Source: Amycolatopsis australiensis (GTDB lineage: Bacteria > Actinomycetota > Actinomycetes > Mycobacteriales > Pseudonocardiaceae). Taken from it: DNA of 64,000 nucleotides. The position numbers and the translations under genes are program-made. The notes under the pieces are model-generated. The model had not been told where the DNA came from. It searched no databases and was given only the letters and a program-made list of their open reading frames with translations. How positions within the stretch are numbered: position 1 is the first letter of the stretch; each line of letters begins with the position of its first letter. This document shows, piece after piece, positions 33,293 to 42,800 of this stretch. The DNA lies in contig NZ_FPJG01000006.1 of NCBI RefSeq assembly GCF_900119165.1, positions 7,230,001 through 7,294,000 of the forward strand, read 5' to 3'.

Positions 33293-34467
33293 CGGACCGC
33301 ACTCTCCTTCCGGACCTCGGCCTGGACGACGGTGTCCGCCGCGGCGAGCCCCGCGATCTCGGCGGGACTGAATCCCCAGTCCCGCAAGGCTTCTTCGGTG
33401 TGTTCGCCCGGCACGGCGGCCGGGCCCGCCACCGCTCCTGGGGTGCGCCCGAACCGCGGCGCCGGCGCGGGCTGCAGCACCCCGTCGACCGGGACGAACG
33501 CCGAGCGCGCCACGCCGTGCTCGTGGGTGCGTGCCTCGTCGAGGGTCAGCACCGGGGAGAAACAGGTGTCCCGGTCCCGGAACGTCTCGACCCACTCGGC
33601 ACGGGTGCGGGTCCGGAAGGTCTCCGCGAACCGGGCTCGCAGCTGCGGCCAGCGGCGTTCGTCGAACTGGTCCGGCAGGTCCTCTTCGGCCAGGTCGAGC
33701 GCGTCGAGCAGCTCCGCGTAGAACCGCGGTTCGTTCGCCGCGATCGCGACCCAGCGCCCGTCGGCGGTTTCGTAGGTGCCGTAGAACGGGGCGCCGCCGT
33801 CGAGCCGGTTCGACTCCCGCCGGTCCCGCCACTCGCCGACCTGCCGCAGCCCGTGGATCAGGGTGCCGAGCAGGCAGGCCCCGTCCAGCATGGCCGCGTC
33901 GACGACCTGGCCGCGGCCGGAGCGGGCGGCCTCGATCAGCCCGGCCGCGATCCCGAACGCCAGCAGCAGGCCACCGCCGCCGTAGTCGCCGACGAGGTTC
34001 AGCGGCGGCACCGGACGGTCCGCCGGTCCGATCGCGTGCAGCAGGCCACTGAGCGCGAGGTAGTTCAGGTCGTGCCCGGGCAGGTGCGCCAGCGGGCCGT
34101 CCTGGCCCCACCCGGTCATCCGCCCGTACACCAGCCGGGGATTGCGGGCCAGGCACGCGTCCGGCCCGATCCCCAGCCGCTCGGCCACGCCGGGCCGGCT
34201 GCCCTCGATCAGCGCGTCGGCCCGCTCGGCCAGGCGCAGCACGACCTCCGCACCACCGGGACGTTTCAGGTCCACGCCGACCGATCGGCGGCCGCGCAGC
34301 GTCGCGAACTCGTAGGACCGTTCGCCGGGAACGTGTTCGCGCACGTGCCCGGCGCGGTCGACGCGGAGCACGTCCGCGCCCATGTCCGAGAGCATCATGG
34401 CGCACCACGGCCCGGGTCCGATCGACCCGACCTCGACCACCTTGACGCCTGCCAGCGGGCCCGGCAT
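33289..34467 (-). CDS. Alpha-methylacyl-CoA racemase-like CaiB/BaiF protein (2)
   Basis: A 392-aa AMACR-type protein: VKVVEVGSIGPGPWCAMMLS, SDMGADVLRVDRAG, MTGWGQDGPLAHLPGHDLNY with His132, NLVGDYGGGGL with Asp161, SNRLDGGAPFYGTYET. The GPGPF-like motif and the His/Asp pair support racemase activity rather than CoA transfer. It is coupled to the nitronate monooxygenase gene by a TGATG overlap and to the ALDH gene by ATGA. Its close kinship to racemase 1 suggests both operons handle 2-methyl-branched acyl-CoAs. Confidence 0.88.
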   Translation of the reverse strand: MPGPLAGVKVVEVGSIGPGPWCAMMLSDMGADVLRVDRAGHVREHVPGERSYEFATLRGRRSVGVDLKRPGGAEVVLRLAERADALIEGSRPGVAERLGIGPDACLARNPRLVYGRMTGWGQDGPLAHLPGHDLNYLALSGLLHAIGPADRPVPPLNLVGDYGGGGLLLAFGIAAGLIEAARSGRGQVVDAAMLDGACLLGTLIHGLRQVGEWRDRRESNRLDGGAPFYGTYETADGRWVAIAANEPRFYAELLDALDLAEEDLPDQFDERRWPQLRARFAETFRTRTRAEWVETFRDRDTCFSPVLTLDEARTHEHGVARSAFVPVDGVLQPAPAPRFGRTPGAVAGPAAVPGEHTEEALRDWGFSPAEIAGLAAADTVVQAEVRKESAVR

Positions 34468-35552
34468 CAGCGGAACTCCACCGTCTTCTCGACTCGCCGC
34501 AACGCTTCGACGGTCTCCTCGACCAGCCGGTCGAGGACCTCGGCGGCCCCGGGGAGATCGGTGATCATGCCGGCGCCCGCGCCGGAGGGCAGGCTCATGT
34601 GCGACTTCAGGTTGGCGCGCATGGCGGCGTACTTGAACGGCATGGTCAGCACCCGCTGGACCGGGTACGGGCTCAGTTCGTCCTCGTGCCCCTCCCAGAC
34701 CTCGGTGAAGCGGTTGCGCAGCATCCGCACGTGCAGGCCGTCGAACAGCAGCGACCGCAGCGTCGAGTCGTAGCCTGCTTCGAGGACCGCCTCCTTGAAG
34801 ACGTCCTCCGAACCCGATTCCCGGGTGGCCAGGAACCGGGTGCCGACCCACGCGCCCTGCGCGCCCGCGGTCAGGCACGCGGCGATCTGCGAGCCCTTCA
34901 CCAGCCCGCCCGCGGCGACGACCGGCACCGTGGAGAACTCCAGCACCTCCGCGAGGAGGGTGATGAGCCCGACGTCGCCGGTGTGGCCGCCGCCCTCGGT
35001 GCCCTGGACGATGACGACGTCGGTGCCGTTGCGGATCGCGCTGCGCGCGTGCTTCGCCAGCCCGACGATGCTCATCACCTTCGCGCCCTTGGCGTGGCAC
35101 GCCTCGACCACCCACGTCGGGGTGCCCAGGGCACAGGCGATCACCTCGACGCCGTGGTCGAGGGAAATCTCGAGCTTCCGCTTGTTGTCGGCGAGGCTGA
35201 TCGCCTGGTCGGTGGTCGGCACGACCTCGACGCCCCGCTCGTCCAGTTCCCGCTTCAGCTGCCGCAGCGGTCCGGGCAGGTCCGGCGCCTGCACGTCGGA
35301 GAGTCCCTTCGGGGCGTTCGCCGGGAAGCCGAGGTCGACGCAGAGCGGGCCGTCGCTGAGCGAGCGGAACAGCCGGATCTCCTCGTCCACCTGCTCGGGA
35401 GTGATGTCGATGCCGCCGATCGAGCCGAGCCCGCCCGCGTTCGCGACCGCGGCGGCCAGGCGCCCGTAGGCGACGTTGCCCATGCCGGCCTGCATGAGAG
35501 GCACTTCGATCCCCAGCAGGTCGCAGATCGGGGTCCGCAGGGTGGGCGGCAT
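34467..35552 (-). CDS. Nitronate monooxygenase / 2-nitropropane dioxygenase-family flavoprotein
   Basis: A 361-aa TIM-barrel FMN protein. PLMQAGMGNVAYGRLAAAVA, GGLGSIGGIDITPEQ, VDLGFPANAPKGL, the EGGGHTGDVG loop with His190 (catalytic His position), PVVAAGGLVKGSQIAACLTA and GAQGAWVGTRFLATRES. The ATG has GAGGAGG just upstream. Many members act on nitronates; others in acyl-CoA operons are probably enoyl reductases or oxygenases of unknown substrate. It is the first gene of the TetR-controlled operon, so a redox step at the entry of the pathway is likely. Confidence 0.85.
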   Translation of the reverse strand: MPPTLRTPICDLLGIEVPLMQAGMGNVAYGRLAAAVANAGGLGSIGGIDITPEQVDEEIRLFRSLSDGPLCVDLGFPANAPKGLSDVQAPDLPGPLRQLKRELDERGVEVVPTTDQAISLADNKRKLEISLDHGVEVIACALGTPTWVVEACHAKGAKVMSIVGLAKHARSAIRNGTDVVIVQGTEGGGHTGDVGLITLLAEVLEFSTVPVVAAGGLVKGSQIAACLTAGAQGAWVGTRFLATRESGSEDVFKEAVLEAGYDSTLRSLLFDGLHVRMLRNRFTEVWEGHEDELSPYPVQRVLTMPFKYAAMRANLKSHMSLPSGAGAGMITDLPGAAEVLDRLVEETVEALRRVEKTVEFR

Positions 35553-35601
35553 GGGTCCTCCTCGGGTCGCGTCCCGCCGGCGCTCGGACGCCGTGAGCCA
35601 C

Positions 35602-35629
35602 TTGACTGTGTGGAATATATTTCATATTC
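35602..35629. promoter_or_regulatory. Promoter/operator between NMO operon and TetR
   Basis: An AT-rich patch in GC-rich DNA. A TTGACT hexamer (35602-35607) is followed by an inverted repeat GAATAT (35613-35618)-N5-ATATTC (35624-35629). The patch lies 50-77 bases upstream of the monooxygenase ATG and 151-178 upstream of the TetR GTG. Size and symmetry suit a TetR dimer site overlapping one or both divergent promoters. Confidence 0.6.
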
Positions 35630-35779
35630 ACCGTGCATCGACCTGTCGCCGCAGGTCAGCGCGATGAGTCCTCATTTTCTAACACTCTCTCGAAAAATTG
35701 GCAAGCCCCGGAGGAGGTTGGCGACTTCTTCGAACACCCGGTAGATTTTTCGTGCGGCGACCCCGGGAAGGACGGTCAG

Positions 35780-36472
35780 GTGACGAAGGCAGACGGCGCC
35801 GAGCGGCGTGAACGCAAGTCCGACAAGACGCGGCGGCGCATCCTCGACGCCGCCGCGGACCTGTTGAACCGCAAGGGTTTCGACGGCACCCGGGTCTCGG
35901 AGATCGCGACACTGGCCGAGCTGCGCGTCCCGGCCGTCTACTACTACTTCGACTCGCGGGAGGCCATCCTCGAAGAGGTGGTCAACATCGGCGACCGCCT
36001 GGCCCACGAGAACGTCGTCCGGCGCCTGAAAGAGCTGCCCCCGGACGCCTCGGCACTCGACCGGATCTGCGCGGCCTTCGCGGCCCACCTCGAGATGGTG
36101 CTGACCGAATCGGCTTACACCGCCGCCGCGATGCGCACGATGGGCCAGCTTCCGGCGGACATGCGGGCCCGCCAGCTCGACCGCCAGCGCGCGAGCGGCC
36201 GGATGTGGCGCGACCTCATCCAGACCGGCGTCGAGGCCGGCGAAATCGACCCGGAGCTCGACCCCCGCGCCGCGCGGATGTTCCTCCTCGGGGCCGTCAA
36301 CTGGGCGACGGAGTGGTGGAACCCGGCCCGCGGCAGCCTCGAGGAGATCCTGGCGACCGCCCAGCGCCTCGTCCGCAACGCACTCGCCGGCCCGCTCGCG
36401 ACGGCCTCGCCGGGCACCGCCGCGGCACCTCCGGCGGCGCTGACCCCGGTCTTCGCTCCCCCGCCGCTCTGA
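35780..36472 (+). CDS. TetR family transcriptional regulator
   Basis: A 230-aa TetR protein. DKTRRRILDAAADLLNRKGF, DGTRVSEIATLAELRVPAVY and YYFDSREAILEEVVNI form the HTH; the C-terminal domain has the hydrophobic EWWNPARGSLEEI segment common in actinobacterial catabolic TetRs, and ends in an Ala/Pro-rich tail. I start at the GTG at 35780 (GAAGGAC upstream); the frame is open to 35633, but that part is not protein-like. It is divergent from the nitronate monooxygenase operon and probably represses it through the AT-rich palindrome; an acyl-CoA inducer is typical of such regulators. Confidence 0.88.
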   Translation: MTKADGAERRERKSDKTRRRILDAAADLLNRKGFDGTRVSEIATLAELRVPAVYYYFDSREAILEEVVNIGDRLAHENVVRRLKELPPDASALDRICAAFAAHLEMVLTESAYTAAAMRTMGQLPADMRARQLDRQRASGRMWRDLIQTGVEAGEIDPELDPRAARMFLLGAVNWATEWWNPARGSLEEILATAQRLVRNALAGPLATASPGTAAAPPAALTPVFAPPPL

Positions 36473-36641
36473 CCGGCGGACGAGGAGCTCGCTCATGCCG
36501 CACAGTGTGGTCCGCTCTCAGCGGCATCTCGAAGCGCTGGGACCGTAGAACGGCGCGTCGAGCGCGTCGGGGCCGGATCCCCGTTCTTCCTTCATCGAAG
36601 GAGGTGTGGCGCGGCGTCCGCCACGCTGGAGCGCGAGCCGA

Positions 36642-38009
36642 TCAGTGCGCCGCCGCCCGGAGGATCGCCGCGGCCGAGCGCTCGACGTCCGGCTCGGTGG
36701 TCGACCAGTTGGAGACCGAGATCCGCAGGTAGCGGCGACCACGCCAGGTGGTACCGCCCAGCCAGCAGGTGCCGTCACGTTGAACCGCCTCGATGATCGC
36801 ATCGGTCCGGTCGTCGTCGCCGAACCCCACCAGTACCTGGTTCAGGACGACGTCGTTGGCGATCTCGGCACCCCCTTCGGCGAGGATCGCGGCGAACAGA
36901 CGCGCCAGCCGGCAGCACCGGTCGACGAGTTCGGCCACACCGTCGCGCCCCAGCTCCCGCAAGGCCGCCCACACCGCGAACACCCGTGCACGACGCGATG
37001 CCTCGAGCGTGAGGTCACCCATCCGGGACAACTCGGCAGAGCCGGTGAGGTAGGGAGCGCGATAGGCGATGGTCTCGGCGTGCAGTGCCGGGTGCGCGCA
37101 GAACGCGAAGCCCGAGTCGTAGGGGACGTTCAGCCACTTGTGACCGTCGCACGCCCAGGAGTCGGCCAGCTCCAGGCCGTCGACCAGCGTCGCTGTCGCG
37201 GGGTTGGCACCAGCCCAGAGCCCGAACGCACCGTCGATGTGGACCCAGGCACCGTGGCGCTTCGCGAGCGTGCAGGCGGCGCGCAAGTCGTCGCAGGCAC
37301 CGGTGTTCACGTTCCCCGCCTGCAGGCAGACGATCGTGGCGCCCGCGCCTGCGGCCAGTACCCTGGCCAGGTCCGCGACGTCGATCGCGCCCTGCGGACC
37401 CGCGGCCACCTCCTCGATCGCCCTGGTACCGATACCGAGCAACCTCAGCGAGCGGTCGATGGTCGCGTGCCGCTCGGCGCTCGCGACGACTCGGAGAGCG
37501 GGCGCGCCGGCGAGCCCGTCCCGTTCGACGTCCCACCCGGCTTGCGCGAGCACGTGGTGACGTGCCACCGCGAGCCCGACCGTGTTGGCCGCCTGGCCTC
37601 CGGTGACGAATCCGGTCGACGCGGTGGCCGGAATGCCCAGGAGTTCCTTGAGCCACCCGCCTGCGACGTCCTCCGCGGCGGCCGCGGCGGGCGACAGAGC
37701 GGGATTGAAGCTGTTCTGGTCCCACCCCGCCGCGAGGATGTCCGCCGCGACCGCGGACGGCAAGGCGCCGCCGATGACCAGCCCGAAGAACCGCGGCCCC
37801 GCCGTCGCCACGAGTCCGTTTTCGGCGATGCGAGCGAGTTCGTCGATGACGGCGTAAGGAGGGCTGGACTCGCGGGGGAGTTCTTCCCCGAAAGCCCTCC
37901 TCAAGACCGCGAGGTCGACAGGCTGCGCGACAGGCCGATCACCCAGACCGGCCACGTATACGGCAGCCAGCTCCGCGGCCCGGGCGAAGAGAGAGTGCTC
38001 CTCGTGCAT
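36642..38009 (-). CDS. PLP-dependent amino acid decarboxylase (group II)
   Basis: A 455-aa aminotransferase-fold decarboxylase. GFVTGGQAANTVGLAVARHH, the ring-stacking His181 in SAERHATIDRSL, VHIDGAFGLWAG with Asp259, and the PLP Lys291 in SWACDGHKWLNVPYD are in order. This is the aromatic L-amino acid / glutamate decarboxylase family; the PYDSGF motif after the Lys is frequent in bacterial members of unclear specificity. The ATG at 38009 has AAAGGAC six bases upstream. It overlaps the end of the NmrA-like gene by 71 bases. The product would be an amine; the pathway is not evident. Confidence 0.85.
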   Translation of the reverse strand: MHEEHSLFARAAELAAVYVAGLGDRPVAQPVDLAVLRRAFGEELPRESSPPYAVIDELARIAENGLVATAGPRFFGLVIGGALPSAVAADILAAGWDQNSFNPALSPAAAAAEDVAGGWLKELLGIPATASTGFVTGGQAANTVGLAVARHHVLAQAGWDVERDGLAGAPALRVVASAERHATIDRSLRLLGIGTRAIEEVAAGPQGAIDVADLARVLAAGAGATIVCLQAGNVNTGACDDLRAACTLAKRHGAWVHIDGAFGLWAGANPATATLVDGLELADSWACDGHKWLNVPYDSGFAFCAHPALHAETIAYRAPYLTGSAELSRMGDLTLEASRRARVFAVWAALRELGRDGVAELVDRCCRLARLFAAILAEGGAEIANDVVLNQVLVGFGDDDRTDAIIEAVQRDGTCWLGGTTWRGRRYLRISVSNWSTTEPDVERSAAAILRAAAH

Positions 38010-38946
38010 GAACGGTCCTTTCGACATGCCAGGCCCTCAGGTGGTCCCGTGCCCATTCCGCGAAGCTGGTGAGCGGGATGCCGAGATCCCTGGCGTACTG
38101 GGGCCGCGCGGGTTTCTCGGCCACGTTCATCATCTCGTGCGCGGCGCCCATCGCCGGCATTCCGGCGGCGAGGGCCTCTTCTTCGGTCATGTCCGGCGCG
38201 GACACCCGGGTGCCCAGCACGCGGGAGAGGACCTCGGCGATCTCGGTCATCGACAGGTAGTCGCTCGCCAGTTCCAGCTCGACACCGTCGAAACGCTCCG
38301 GTCCGGCGATGGCTGCCGCGGCTGCCCTGCCGATGTCGTCCACGGCCACGAGCGACAGCCGGGTCCGCGGCTTCAGGACGCTCACCAGGCCGCCCTCGAT
38401 GCCGCGCGGGAACAGGAAAGCCATGGAGGGCAGGAAGTTCTCCATGAAGAAGCCCGGCTTGATCAGCGTCCAGTGCGCGAAGCCCGCTGCGCGGACCCGC
38501 TGCTGGATTCCGGCTTTGGTGGCGTAGTAGGGCTCCATCGGCGCCCACCGGCCTTCGGCCCAACCGGGGGTTTCGGTGTGCCGGCCGGCGCCGCTGACGG
38601 ACGTGTGCACGAACTGCGGCACTCCGGCGGCCTTCGCGGCCTCGACGAGGTTGACGCCCTGGGTCAGCTCCCCCTCGAAGTCGGGGCCGTCCGCGGTGAA
38701 AGCGGGCATCTGGACGGAGAACACGGCGCGGGCGCCGCCGGCTGCCCGGATCAGGGAATCGCGGTCGTGCAGGTCGCCGGTGACCAGTTCGGCGCCGAGC
38801 GCCCGGACGGCTTTCGCCCGCTCGGTCGCCGGGTCGCGCACCAGCGCGCGGACGGGAACGCCCGCCGCGCGCAGGGCCCGGACGGTCGCGCCGCCTTGCC
38901 GCCCGGTGGCACCGGTGACCAGGACGGGCGCGGAATCTGTGGACAT
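37939..38946 (-). CDS. NmrA-family NAD(P)-binding protein
   Basis: A 335-aa atypical SDR / NmrA-like protein: VLVTGATGRQGGATVRALRA binding loop, LVTGDLHDRDSLIRAA, VHTSVSGAGRHTE, IKPGFFMENFLPSMAFLFP. NmrA-like proteins sense NAD(P) or act as quinone reductases. The ATG has GAGGAG upstream. The expected end is near SFAEWARDHL (about 38050); the frame instead runs 37 more codons of Arg-rich sequence into the decarboxylase gene, and a +1 shift at that point would give TGA at once, so a recent frameshift or a sequencing error is likely. It is divergent from a TetR gene. Confidence 0.82.
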   Translation of the reverse strand: MSTDSAPVLVTGATGRQGGATVRALRAAGVPVRALVRDPATERAKAVRALGAELVTGDLHDRDSLIRAAGGARAVFSVQMPAFTADGPDFEGELTQGVNLVEAAKAAGVPQFVHTSVSGAGRHTETPGWAEGRWAPMEPYYATKAGIQQRVRAAGFAHWTLIKPGFFMENFLPSMAFLFPRGIEGGLVSVLKPRTRLSLVAVDDIGRAAAAAIAGPERFDGVELELASDYLSMTEIAEVLSRVLGTRVSAPDMTEEEALAAGMPAMGAAHEMMNVAEKPARPQYARDLGIPLTSFAEWARDHLRAWHVERTVHARGALSLRPGRGAGCRIRGRSG

Positions 38947-38979
38947 GCTGCTCCTCTTGAGCGTGCCACCGGAAACGGC

Positions 38980-39020
38980 GGGGCCCGCCGCTTACCCTCG
39001 AGTACGATACGGCGGGCCCC
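38980..39020. promoter_or_regulatory. Inverted repeat in the NmrA/TetR divergent promoter
   Basis: GGGGCCCGCCG (38980-38990) and CGGCGGGCCCC (39010-39020) are exact 11-bp inverted arms around 19 bases that include TACGAT, a possible -10 element. It lies 34 bases from the NmrA-like ATG and 29 from the TetR ATG. A TetR operator is the likeliest role; a hairpin is the alternative. Confidence 0.6.
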
Positions 39021-39048
39021 GCCATTTAGCAAACCTGGAGGCGATGCC

Positions 39049-39615
39049 ATGCCAGGGCACCAGCGCGCCGACGCCCGGCGCAACTACGCGCGCATCCTTG
39101 CCGTGGCCGAGAAGGAGGTCGCCGCCCACGGCGCCGACGCCTCCATGGAGCAGATCGCCCGTACCGCGCGGGTCGGCTCAGCGACCGTGCGCCGGCACTT
39201 CCCCACCCGCCGCGCGCTGTTGAAGGCGGTTTCCCGCAACCGGATCGAGGCCCTGTGCGTCCGCGCCCGCGAACTGGCCGGCCAGGGCGACAGCCGGACC
39301 GCGCTCGTGGACTGGCTGGGTGACGTCGTCGCCTACTGCGTCTCCGCCCGGGGACTGGCGGCCGCGCTGGCGTACGACAGTGCCGAGCCGGCCCAGGTGC
39401 ACGAGAACACCTGCTCGGCCACGCTGGCGGAAGCGGCAGGCCCGCTGCTGCGCCGCGCCGTGCAGGATGGCGCGGTGGCCGCAGACGTCACTGTCGCAGA
39501 CCTGATCACGCTGGCCGTCGGCATCACCCTGGCCACGGAGCACTACCCCGACCCCGCCGACGCGGCGCACCGGCTGTTCCGGCTGGCCGTGACGGGACTG
39601 AGCCCGCAGAGCTGA
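39049..39615 (+). CDS. TetR family transcriptional regulator
   Basis: A 188-aa TetR protein: ARRNYARILAVAEKEVAAHG, ASMEQIARTARVGSATVRRH, FPTRRALLKAVSRNRIEALC form the HTH, and the C-terminal part resembles SbtR-like domains (LAAALAYDSAEPAQVHENTC). The ATG at 39049 has GGAGG eight bases before it; a longer open frame upstream is a shadow of the NmrA-like gene. It should control the divergent NmrA-like gene and itself through the 11-bp inverted repeat. Confidence 0.88.
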   Translation: MPGHQRADARRNYARILAVAEKEVAAHGADASMEQIARTARVGSATVRRHFPTRRALLKAVSRNRIEALCVRARELAGQGDSRTALVDWLGDVVAYCVSARGLAAALAYDSAEPAQVHENTCSATLAEAAGPLLRRAVQDGAVAADVTVADLITLAVGITLATEHYPDPADAAHRLFRLAVTGLSPQS

Positions 39616-39854
39616 ACAGAGAGGCCACGGCAAAGCCGCTGGACGTGTCACCAGGTGATACGGAAGATCACGCCGGAGATGCGTTGCCCTCCTGTCCTCT
39701 GAACGATGTCCCGGCGGGCATCCGGTCGTCGATCCGCACACCGGCCGCCGCGGCGTTGCTATCCTCCCGCCGAGTGATCGCCGGCCACCTCGGCCGCATG
39801 ACGAAGTGATGCGGGATCCGGTGGAGACGCCCGGCCCGGCAGAAAGGTCGCGTA

Positions 39855-42800
39855 GTGGGAAACCCGCTCGTCGCGGAAACCAAGGACTCCACCACGGCGT
39901 ATTCCGGCATTTCCCTGCTGGAATCGGCCAACGATCTCAAGTCGGCCATCGAGAGCGGTGACTGGGCGTCCGTGGCGATGGGTGCCGTCGGGACCGCGCT
40001 CGACGCGTTGTCGATGGCGATGGACCCCTTCGGCGCCATCCTGGCGGCCGGGGTGGGCTGGCTGATGGAACACGTCGGCCCGCTGAAAGAAGCCCTCGAC
40101 GGTCTCACCGGCAACGCCGACGAAATCGCCGCCCAGTCCGAAACCTGGAAGAACATCGCCACCGAGCTCGGCAGCATCGGCGAAGACCTGACCGGCATGG
40201 TCAAGACCGACACCGCGTCCTGGACCGGCCCCGCCGCCGACACCTACCGGCAGCGGGCCCAGGACACCGTCACCCTCCTGGAAACCGCCCGGAAAGGCTG
40301 TGAAGGCGCTTCCAGCGGCGTCAAGACCGCCGGCGAAGTGGTCGCGGCCGTGCGGGCTCTGGTGCGCGACATCATCGCCGAACTCATCGGCCACCTCATC
40401 AGCTGGGCCCTGCAGGTCGTGTTCACCCTCGGCATCGGGCTGACCTGGGTCGTCCCCCAGGTCATCGGTGCCGTCGCCAAAACCGCCTCGAAAATCGCCG
40501 ACCTGACCAAACGCCTCGTCAAAGCCCTCCAGGCCCTCATCCCGCTGCTGAAGAAGGCCGGGTCGCTGTTCGGCGACGCGGCCAAAGCACTGCGCAACAT
40601 CAAACCCGGCAAAGCCGCGCCGCCGCCGAAGCACGCCGACATCAACGGCAACCCCAAAGGCCCGGACGGGCCCAAGGGCGACGGCACCACCCCCTCGGGC
40701 GCGAACGGCGACGGCACCACCCCGTCCGGCGCCGAGGACGGCCCCGGCAGGGGCCCGAAGAACGACCCGCCGCCTGCGTCCAAGGGCCCGGATGACACGT
40801 CGTCGTCGAACGGCGCGACCACGACCACCGGCGCCGGCAGGGGGCCGGGCGCCGAGGGTTCCGGCGGCGGCAAGGGCGGCGGCAAGCCGCGCGACCGCGG
40901 GCTGTCCGACCACAACCAGACGCCCAAGGAGAATTCCACCCCTGCCGGCTGCCGCCCGGGCAGCGGCGACCCGATCGACATGACGACCGGGCGGATGATG
41001 CTCGCCCAGACCGACGTGGAGATCGAGGGCGTCCTGTCGCTGCTGCTGGAGCGCGCCCACTTCTCCGGCTACCGCACCGGTGTCCACTTCGGACGGTCCT
41101 GGGCGTCGACCGCCGACCAGCGCCTGGAGACGACCGCGGGCCGCGTCGACTTCGCCGCCGAGGACGGCACGCTGCTGGTCTACCCGGTCCCGGGCGCCGC
41201 GGCCGTCGCGCCGGTCGAAGGCCCGCTGTGGCCGCTGCGGCGGCTCGGCGACGAGTACGTCATGGAGCAGCCGGACCTCGGCCGCGTCCTGCACTTCCCC
41301 GCCGGCGGGGACATCGGCTGGCTCTCGGCGATCTCCGACGCCGACGGCAACCGGATCGTCTTCGACCGCGACGCGCACGGCACCCTGCGCGAAGTGCGGC
41401 ACTCGGCGGGGCACCGCGTCGCGGTGACCACAGTGGACGGCCGGATCACCGAGCTCGCCTCCGTCGGCGAGCGGGACGACGACCGCGTCACCCTCGCCCG
41501 GTTCGCCTACGACGAGCGGGCGAACCTGGTCGAGGTGGTCAACTCCTCGGGACGGCCGTACCGGTTCACCTGCGACGACGCCGGCCGCATCACCGGCTGG
41601 CAGGACCGCAACGGCTGGGGCTACGAGTTCACCTACGACGAACGCGGCCGCTGCGTCCGCGGCACCGGACCGCGCGGAGTCCTCAGCTACACCTTCGCCT
41701 ACGACCGGGAAAACCGCGTCAACCGCGCGACCGACTCCCTCGGTCACACCACCACCTACGAGCTGAACGAAGACTTCCAGCTCGTGCGCGAAACCGACCC
41801 GCTCGGCGGCGTCACGGCCTACGAGTGGGACCGGCACGACCGGCTGCTCGCGGTGACCGACCCGCTGGGCCGCGTCACCCGCTACGGCTACGACGAGCAC
41901 GGCAGGCGGACGTCGGAAACCCGCCCGGACGGCAGCGTGCGCAGTGTCCGGTACGACCGGCGTGGCCGTCCACAAGCGACGGTCGAGCCGGACGGCGCGG
42001 TCTGGGCGTACGAATACGACGACGCGGGCCGGCTCGTCGCGACCACCGACCCGGCGGGCGGGGTCCGCCGCTACGGCTACGGCCCGGGCGGCGCGCTCAG
42101 CTCGTTCACCGACGAAGAGGGCCGCACCACCGGGATCGAGTGCGACGCGCTCGGCAAGCCGCGGACGGTCCTCGACCCGGCCGGCGGGCGCACGTCCTAC
42201 ACCTACGACCGGCTCGGCCGCGTCGAGTCCGTCACCGACCCGGCGGGTCACACGACGAAGTTCGCGTGGACGGTCGAAGGCGAGCTGTGGAAGCGCATCG
42301 CGCCGGACGGTTCCGTGGAGCGCTTCACCTACGACGGCGAAGTGAACGCGATCGAGCGGACCGACGCGGCGGGCGCGGTCACCCGGACCGACTTCGGGCC
42401 GTTCGACCTGCCGGTGTGCGAGATCGCCCCGGACGGCAGCCGCACGCGGTTCGGCTACGACACCGAGTTGCGGCTCGTCTCGGTCACCAACGCCGCGGGC
42501 GCGCAGTGGCGGATCGACTACGACGCCGCCGGGCGGGTCGTGCGGGAGACCGACTTCGACGGCCGGGTCGTCACCTACCGCCGGGACGCCGCCGGCCAGC
42601 TGGTCGAAAGCGCCACCGGCGCCGGGGAGCCGACGACCTACACCTACGACACCCTGGGCCGGCTGACCGGAAAGCGGCGCGGCAACAGCGTCACGACGTA
42701 CGCCTACGACGCCGCGGACCGGCTGGTGCGCGCGACCAACGCCGACGCCGACCTCACCCTGACCTACGACCGGCTCGGCCGCGTGGCCGCCGAGACGTGC

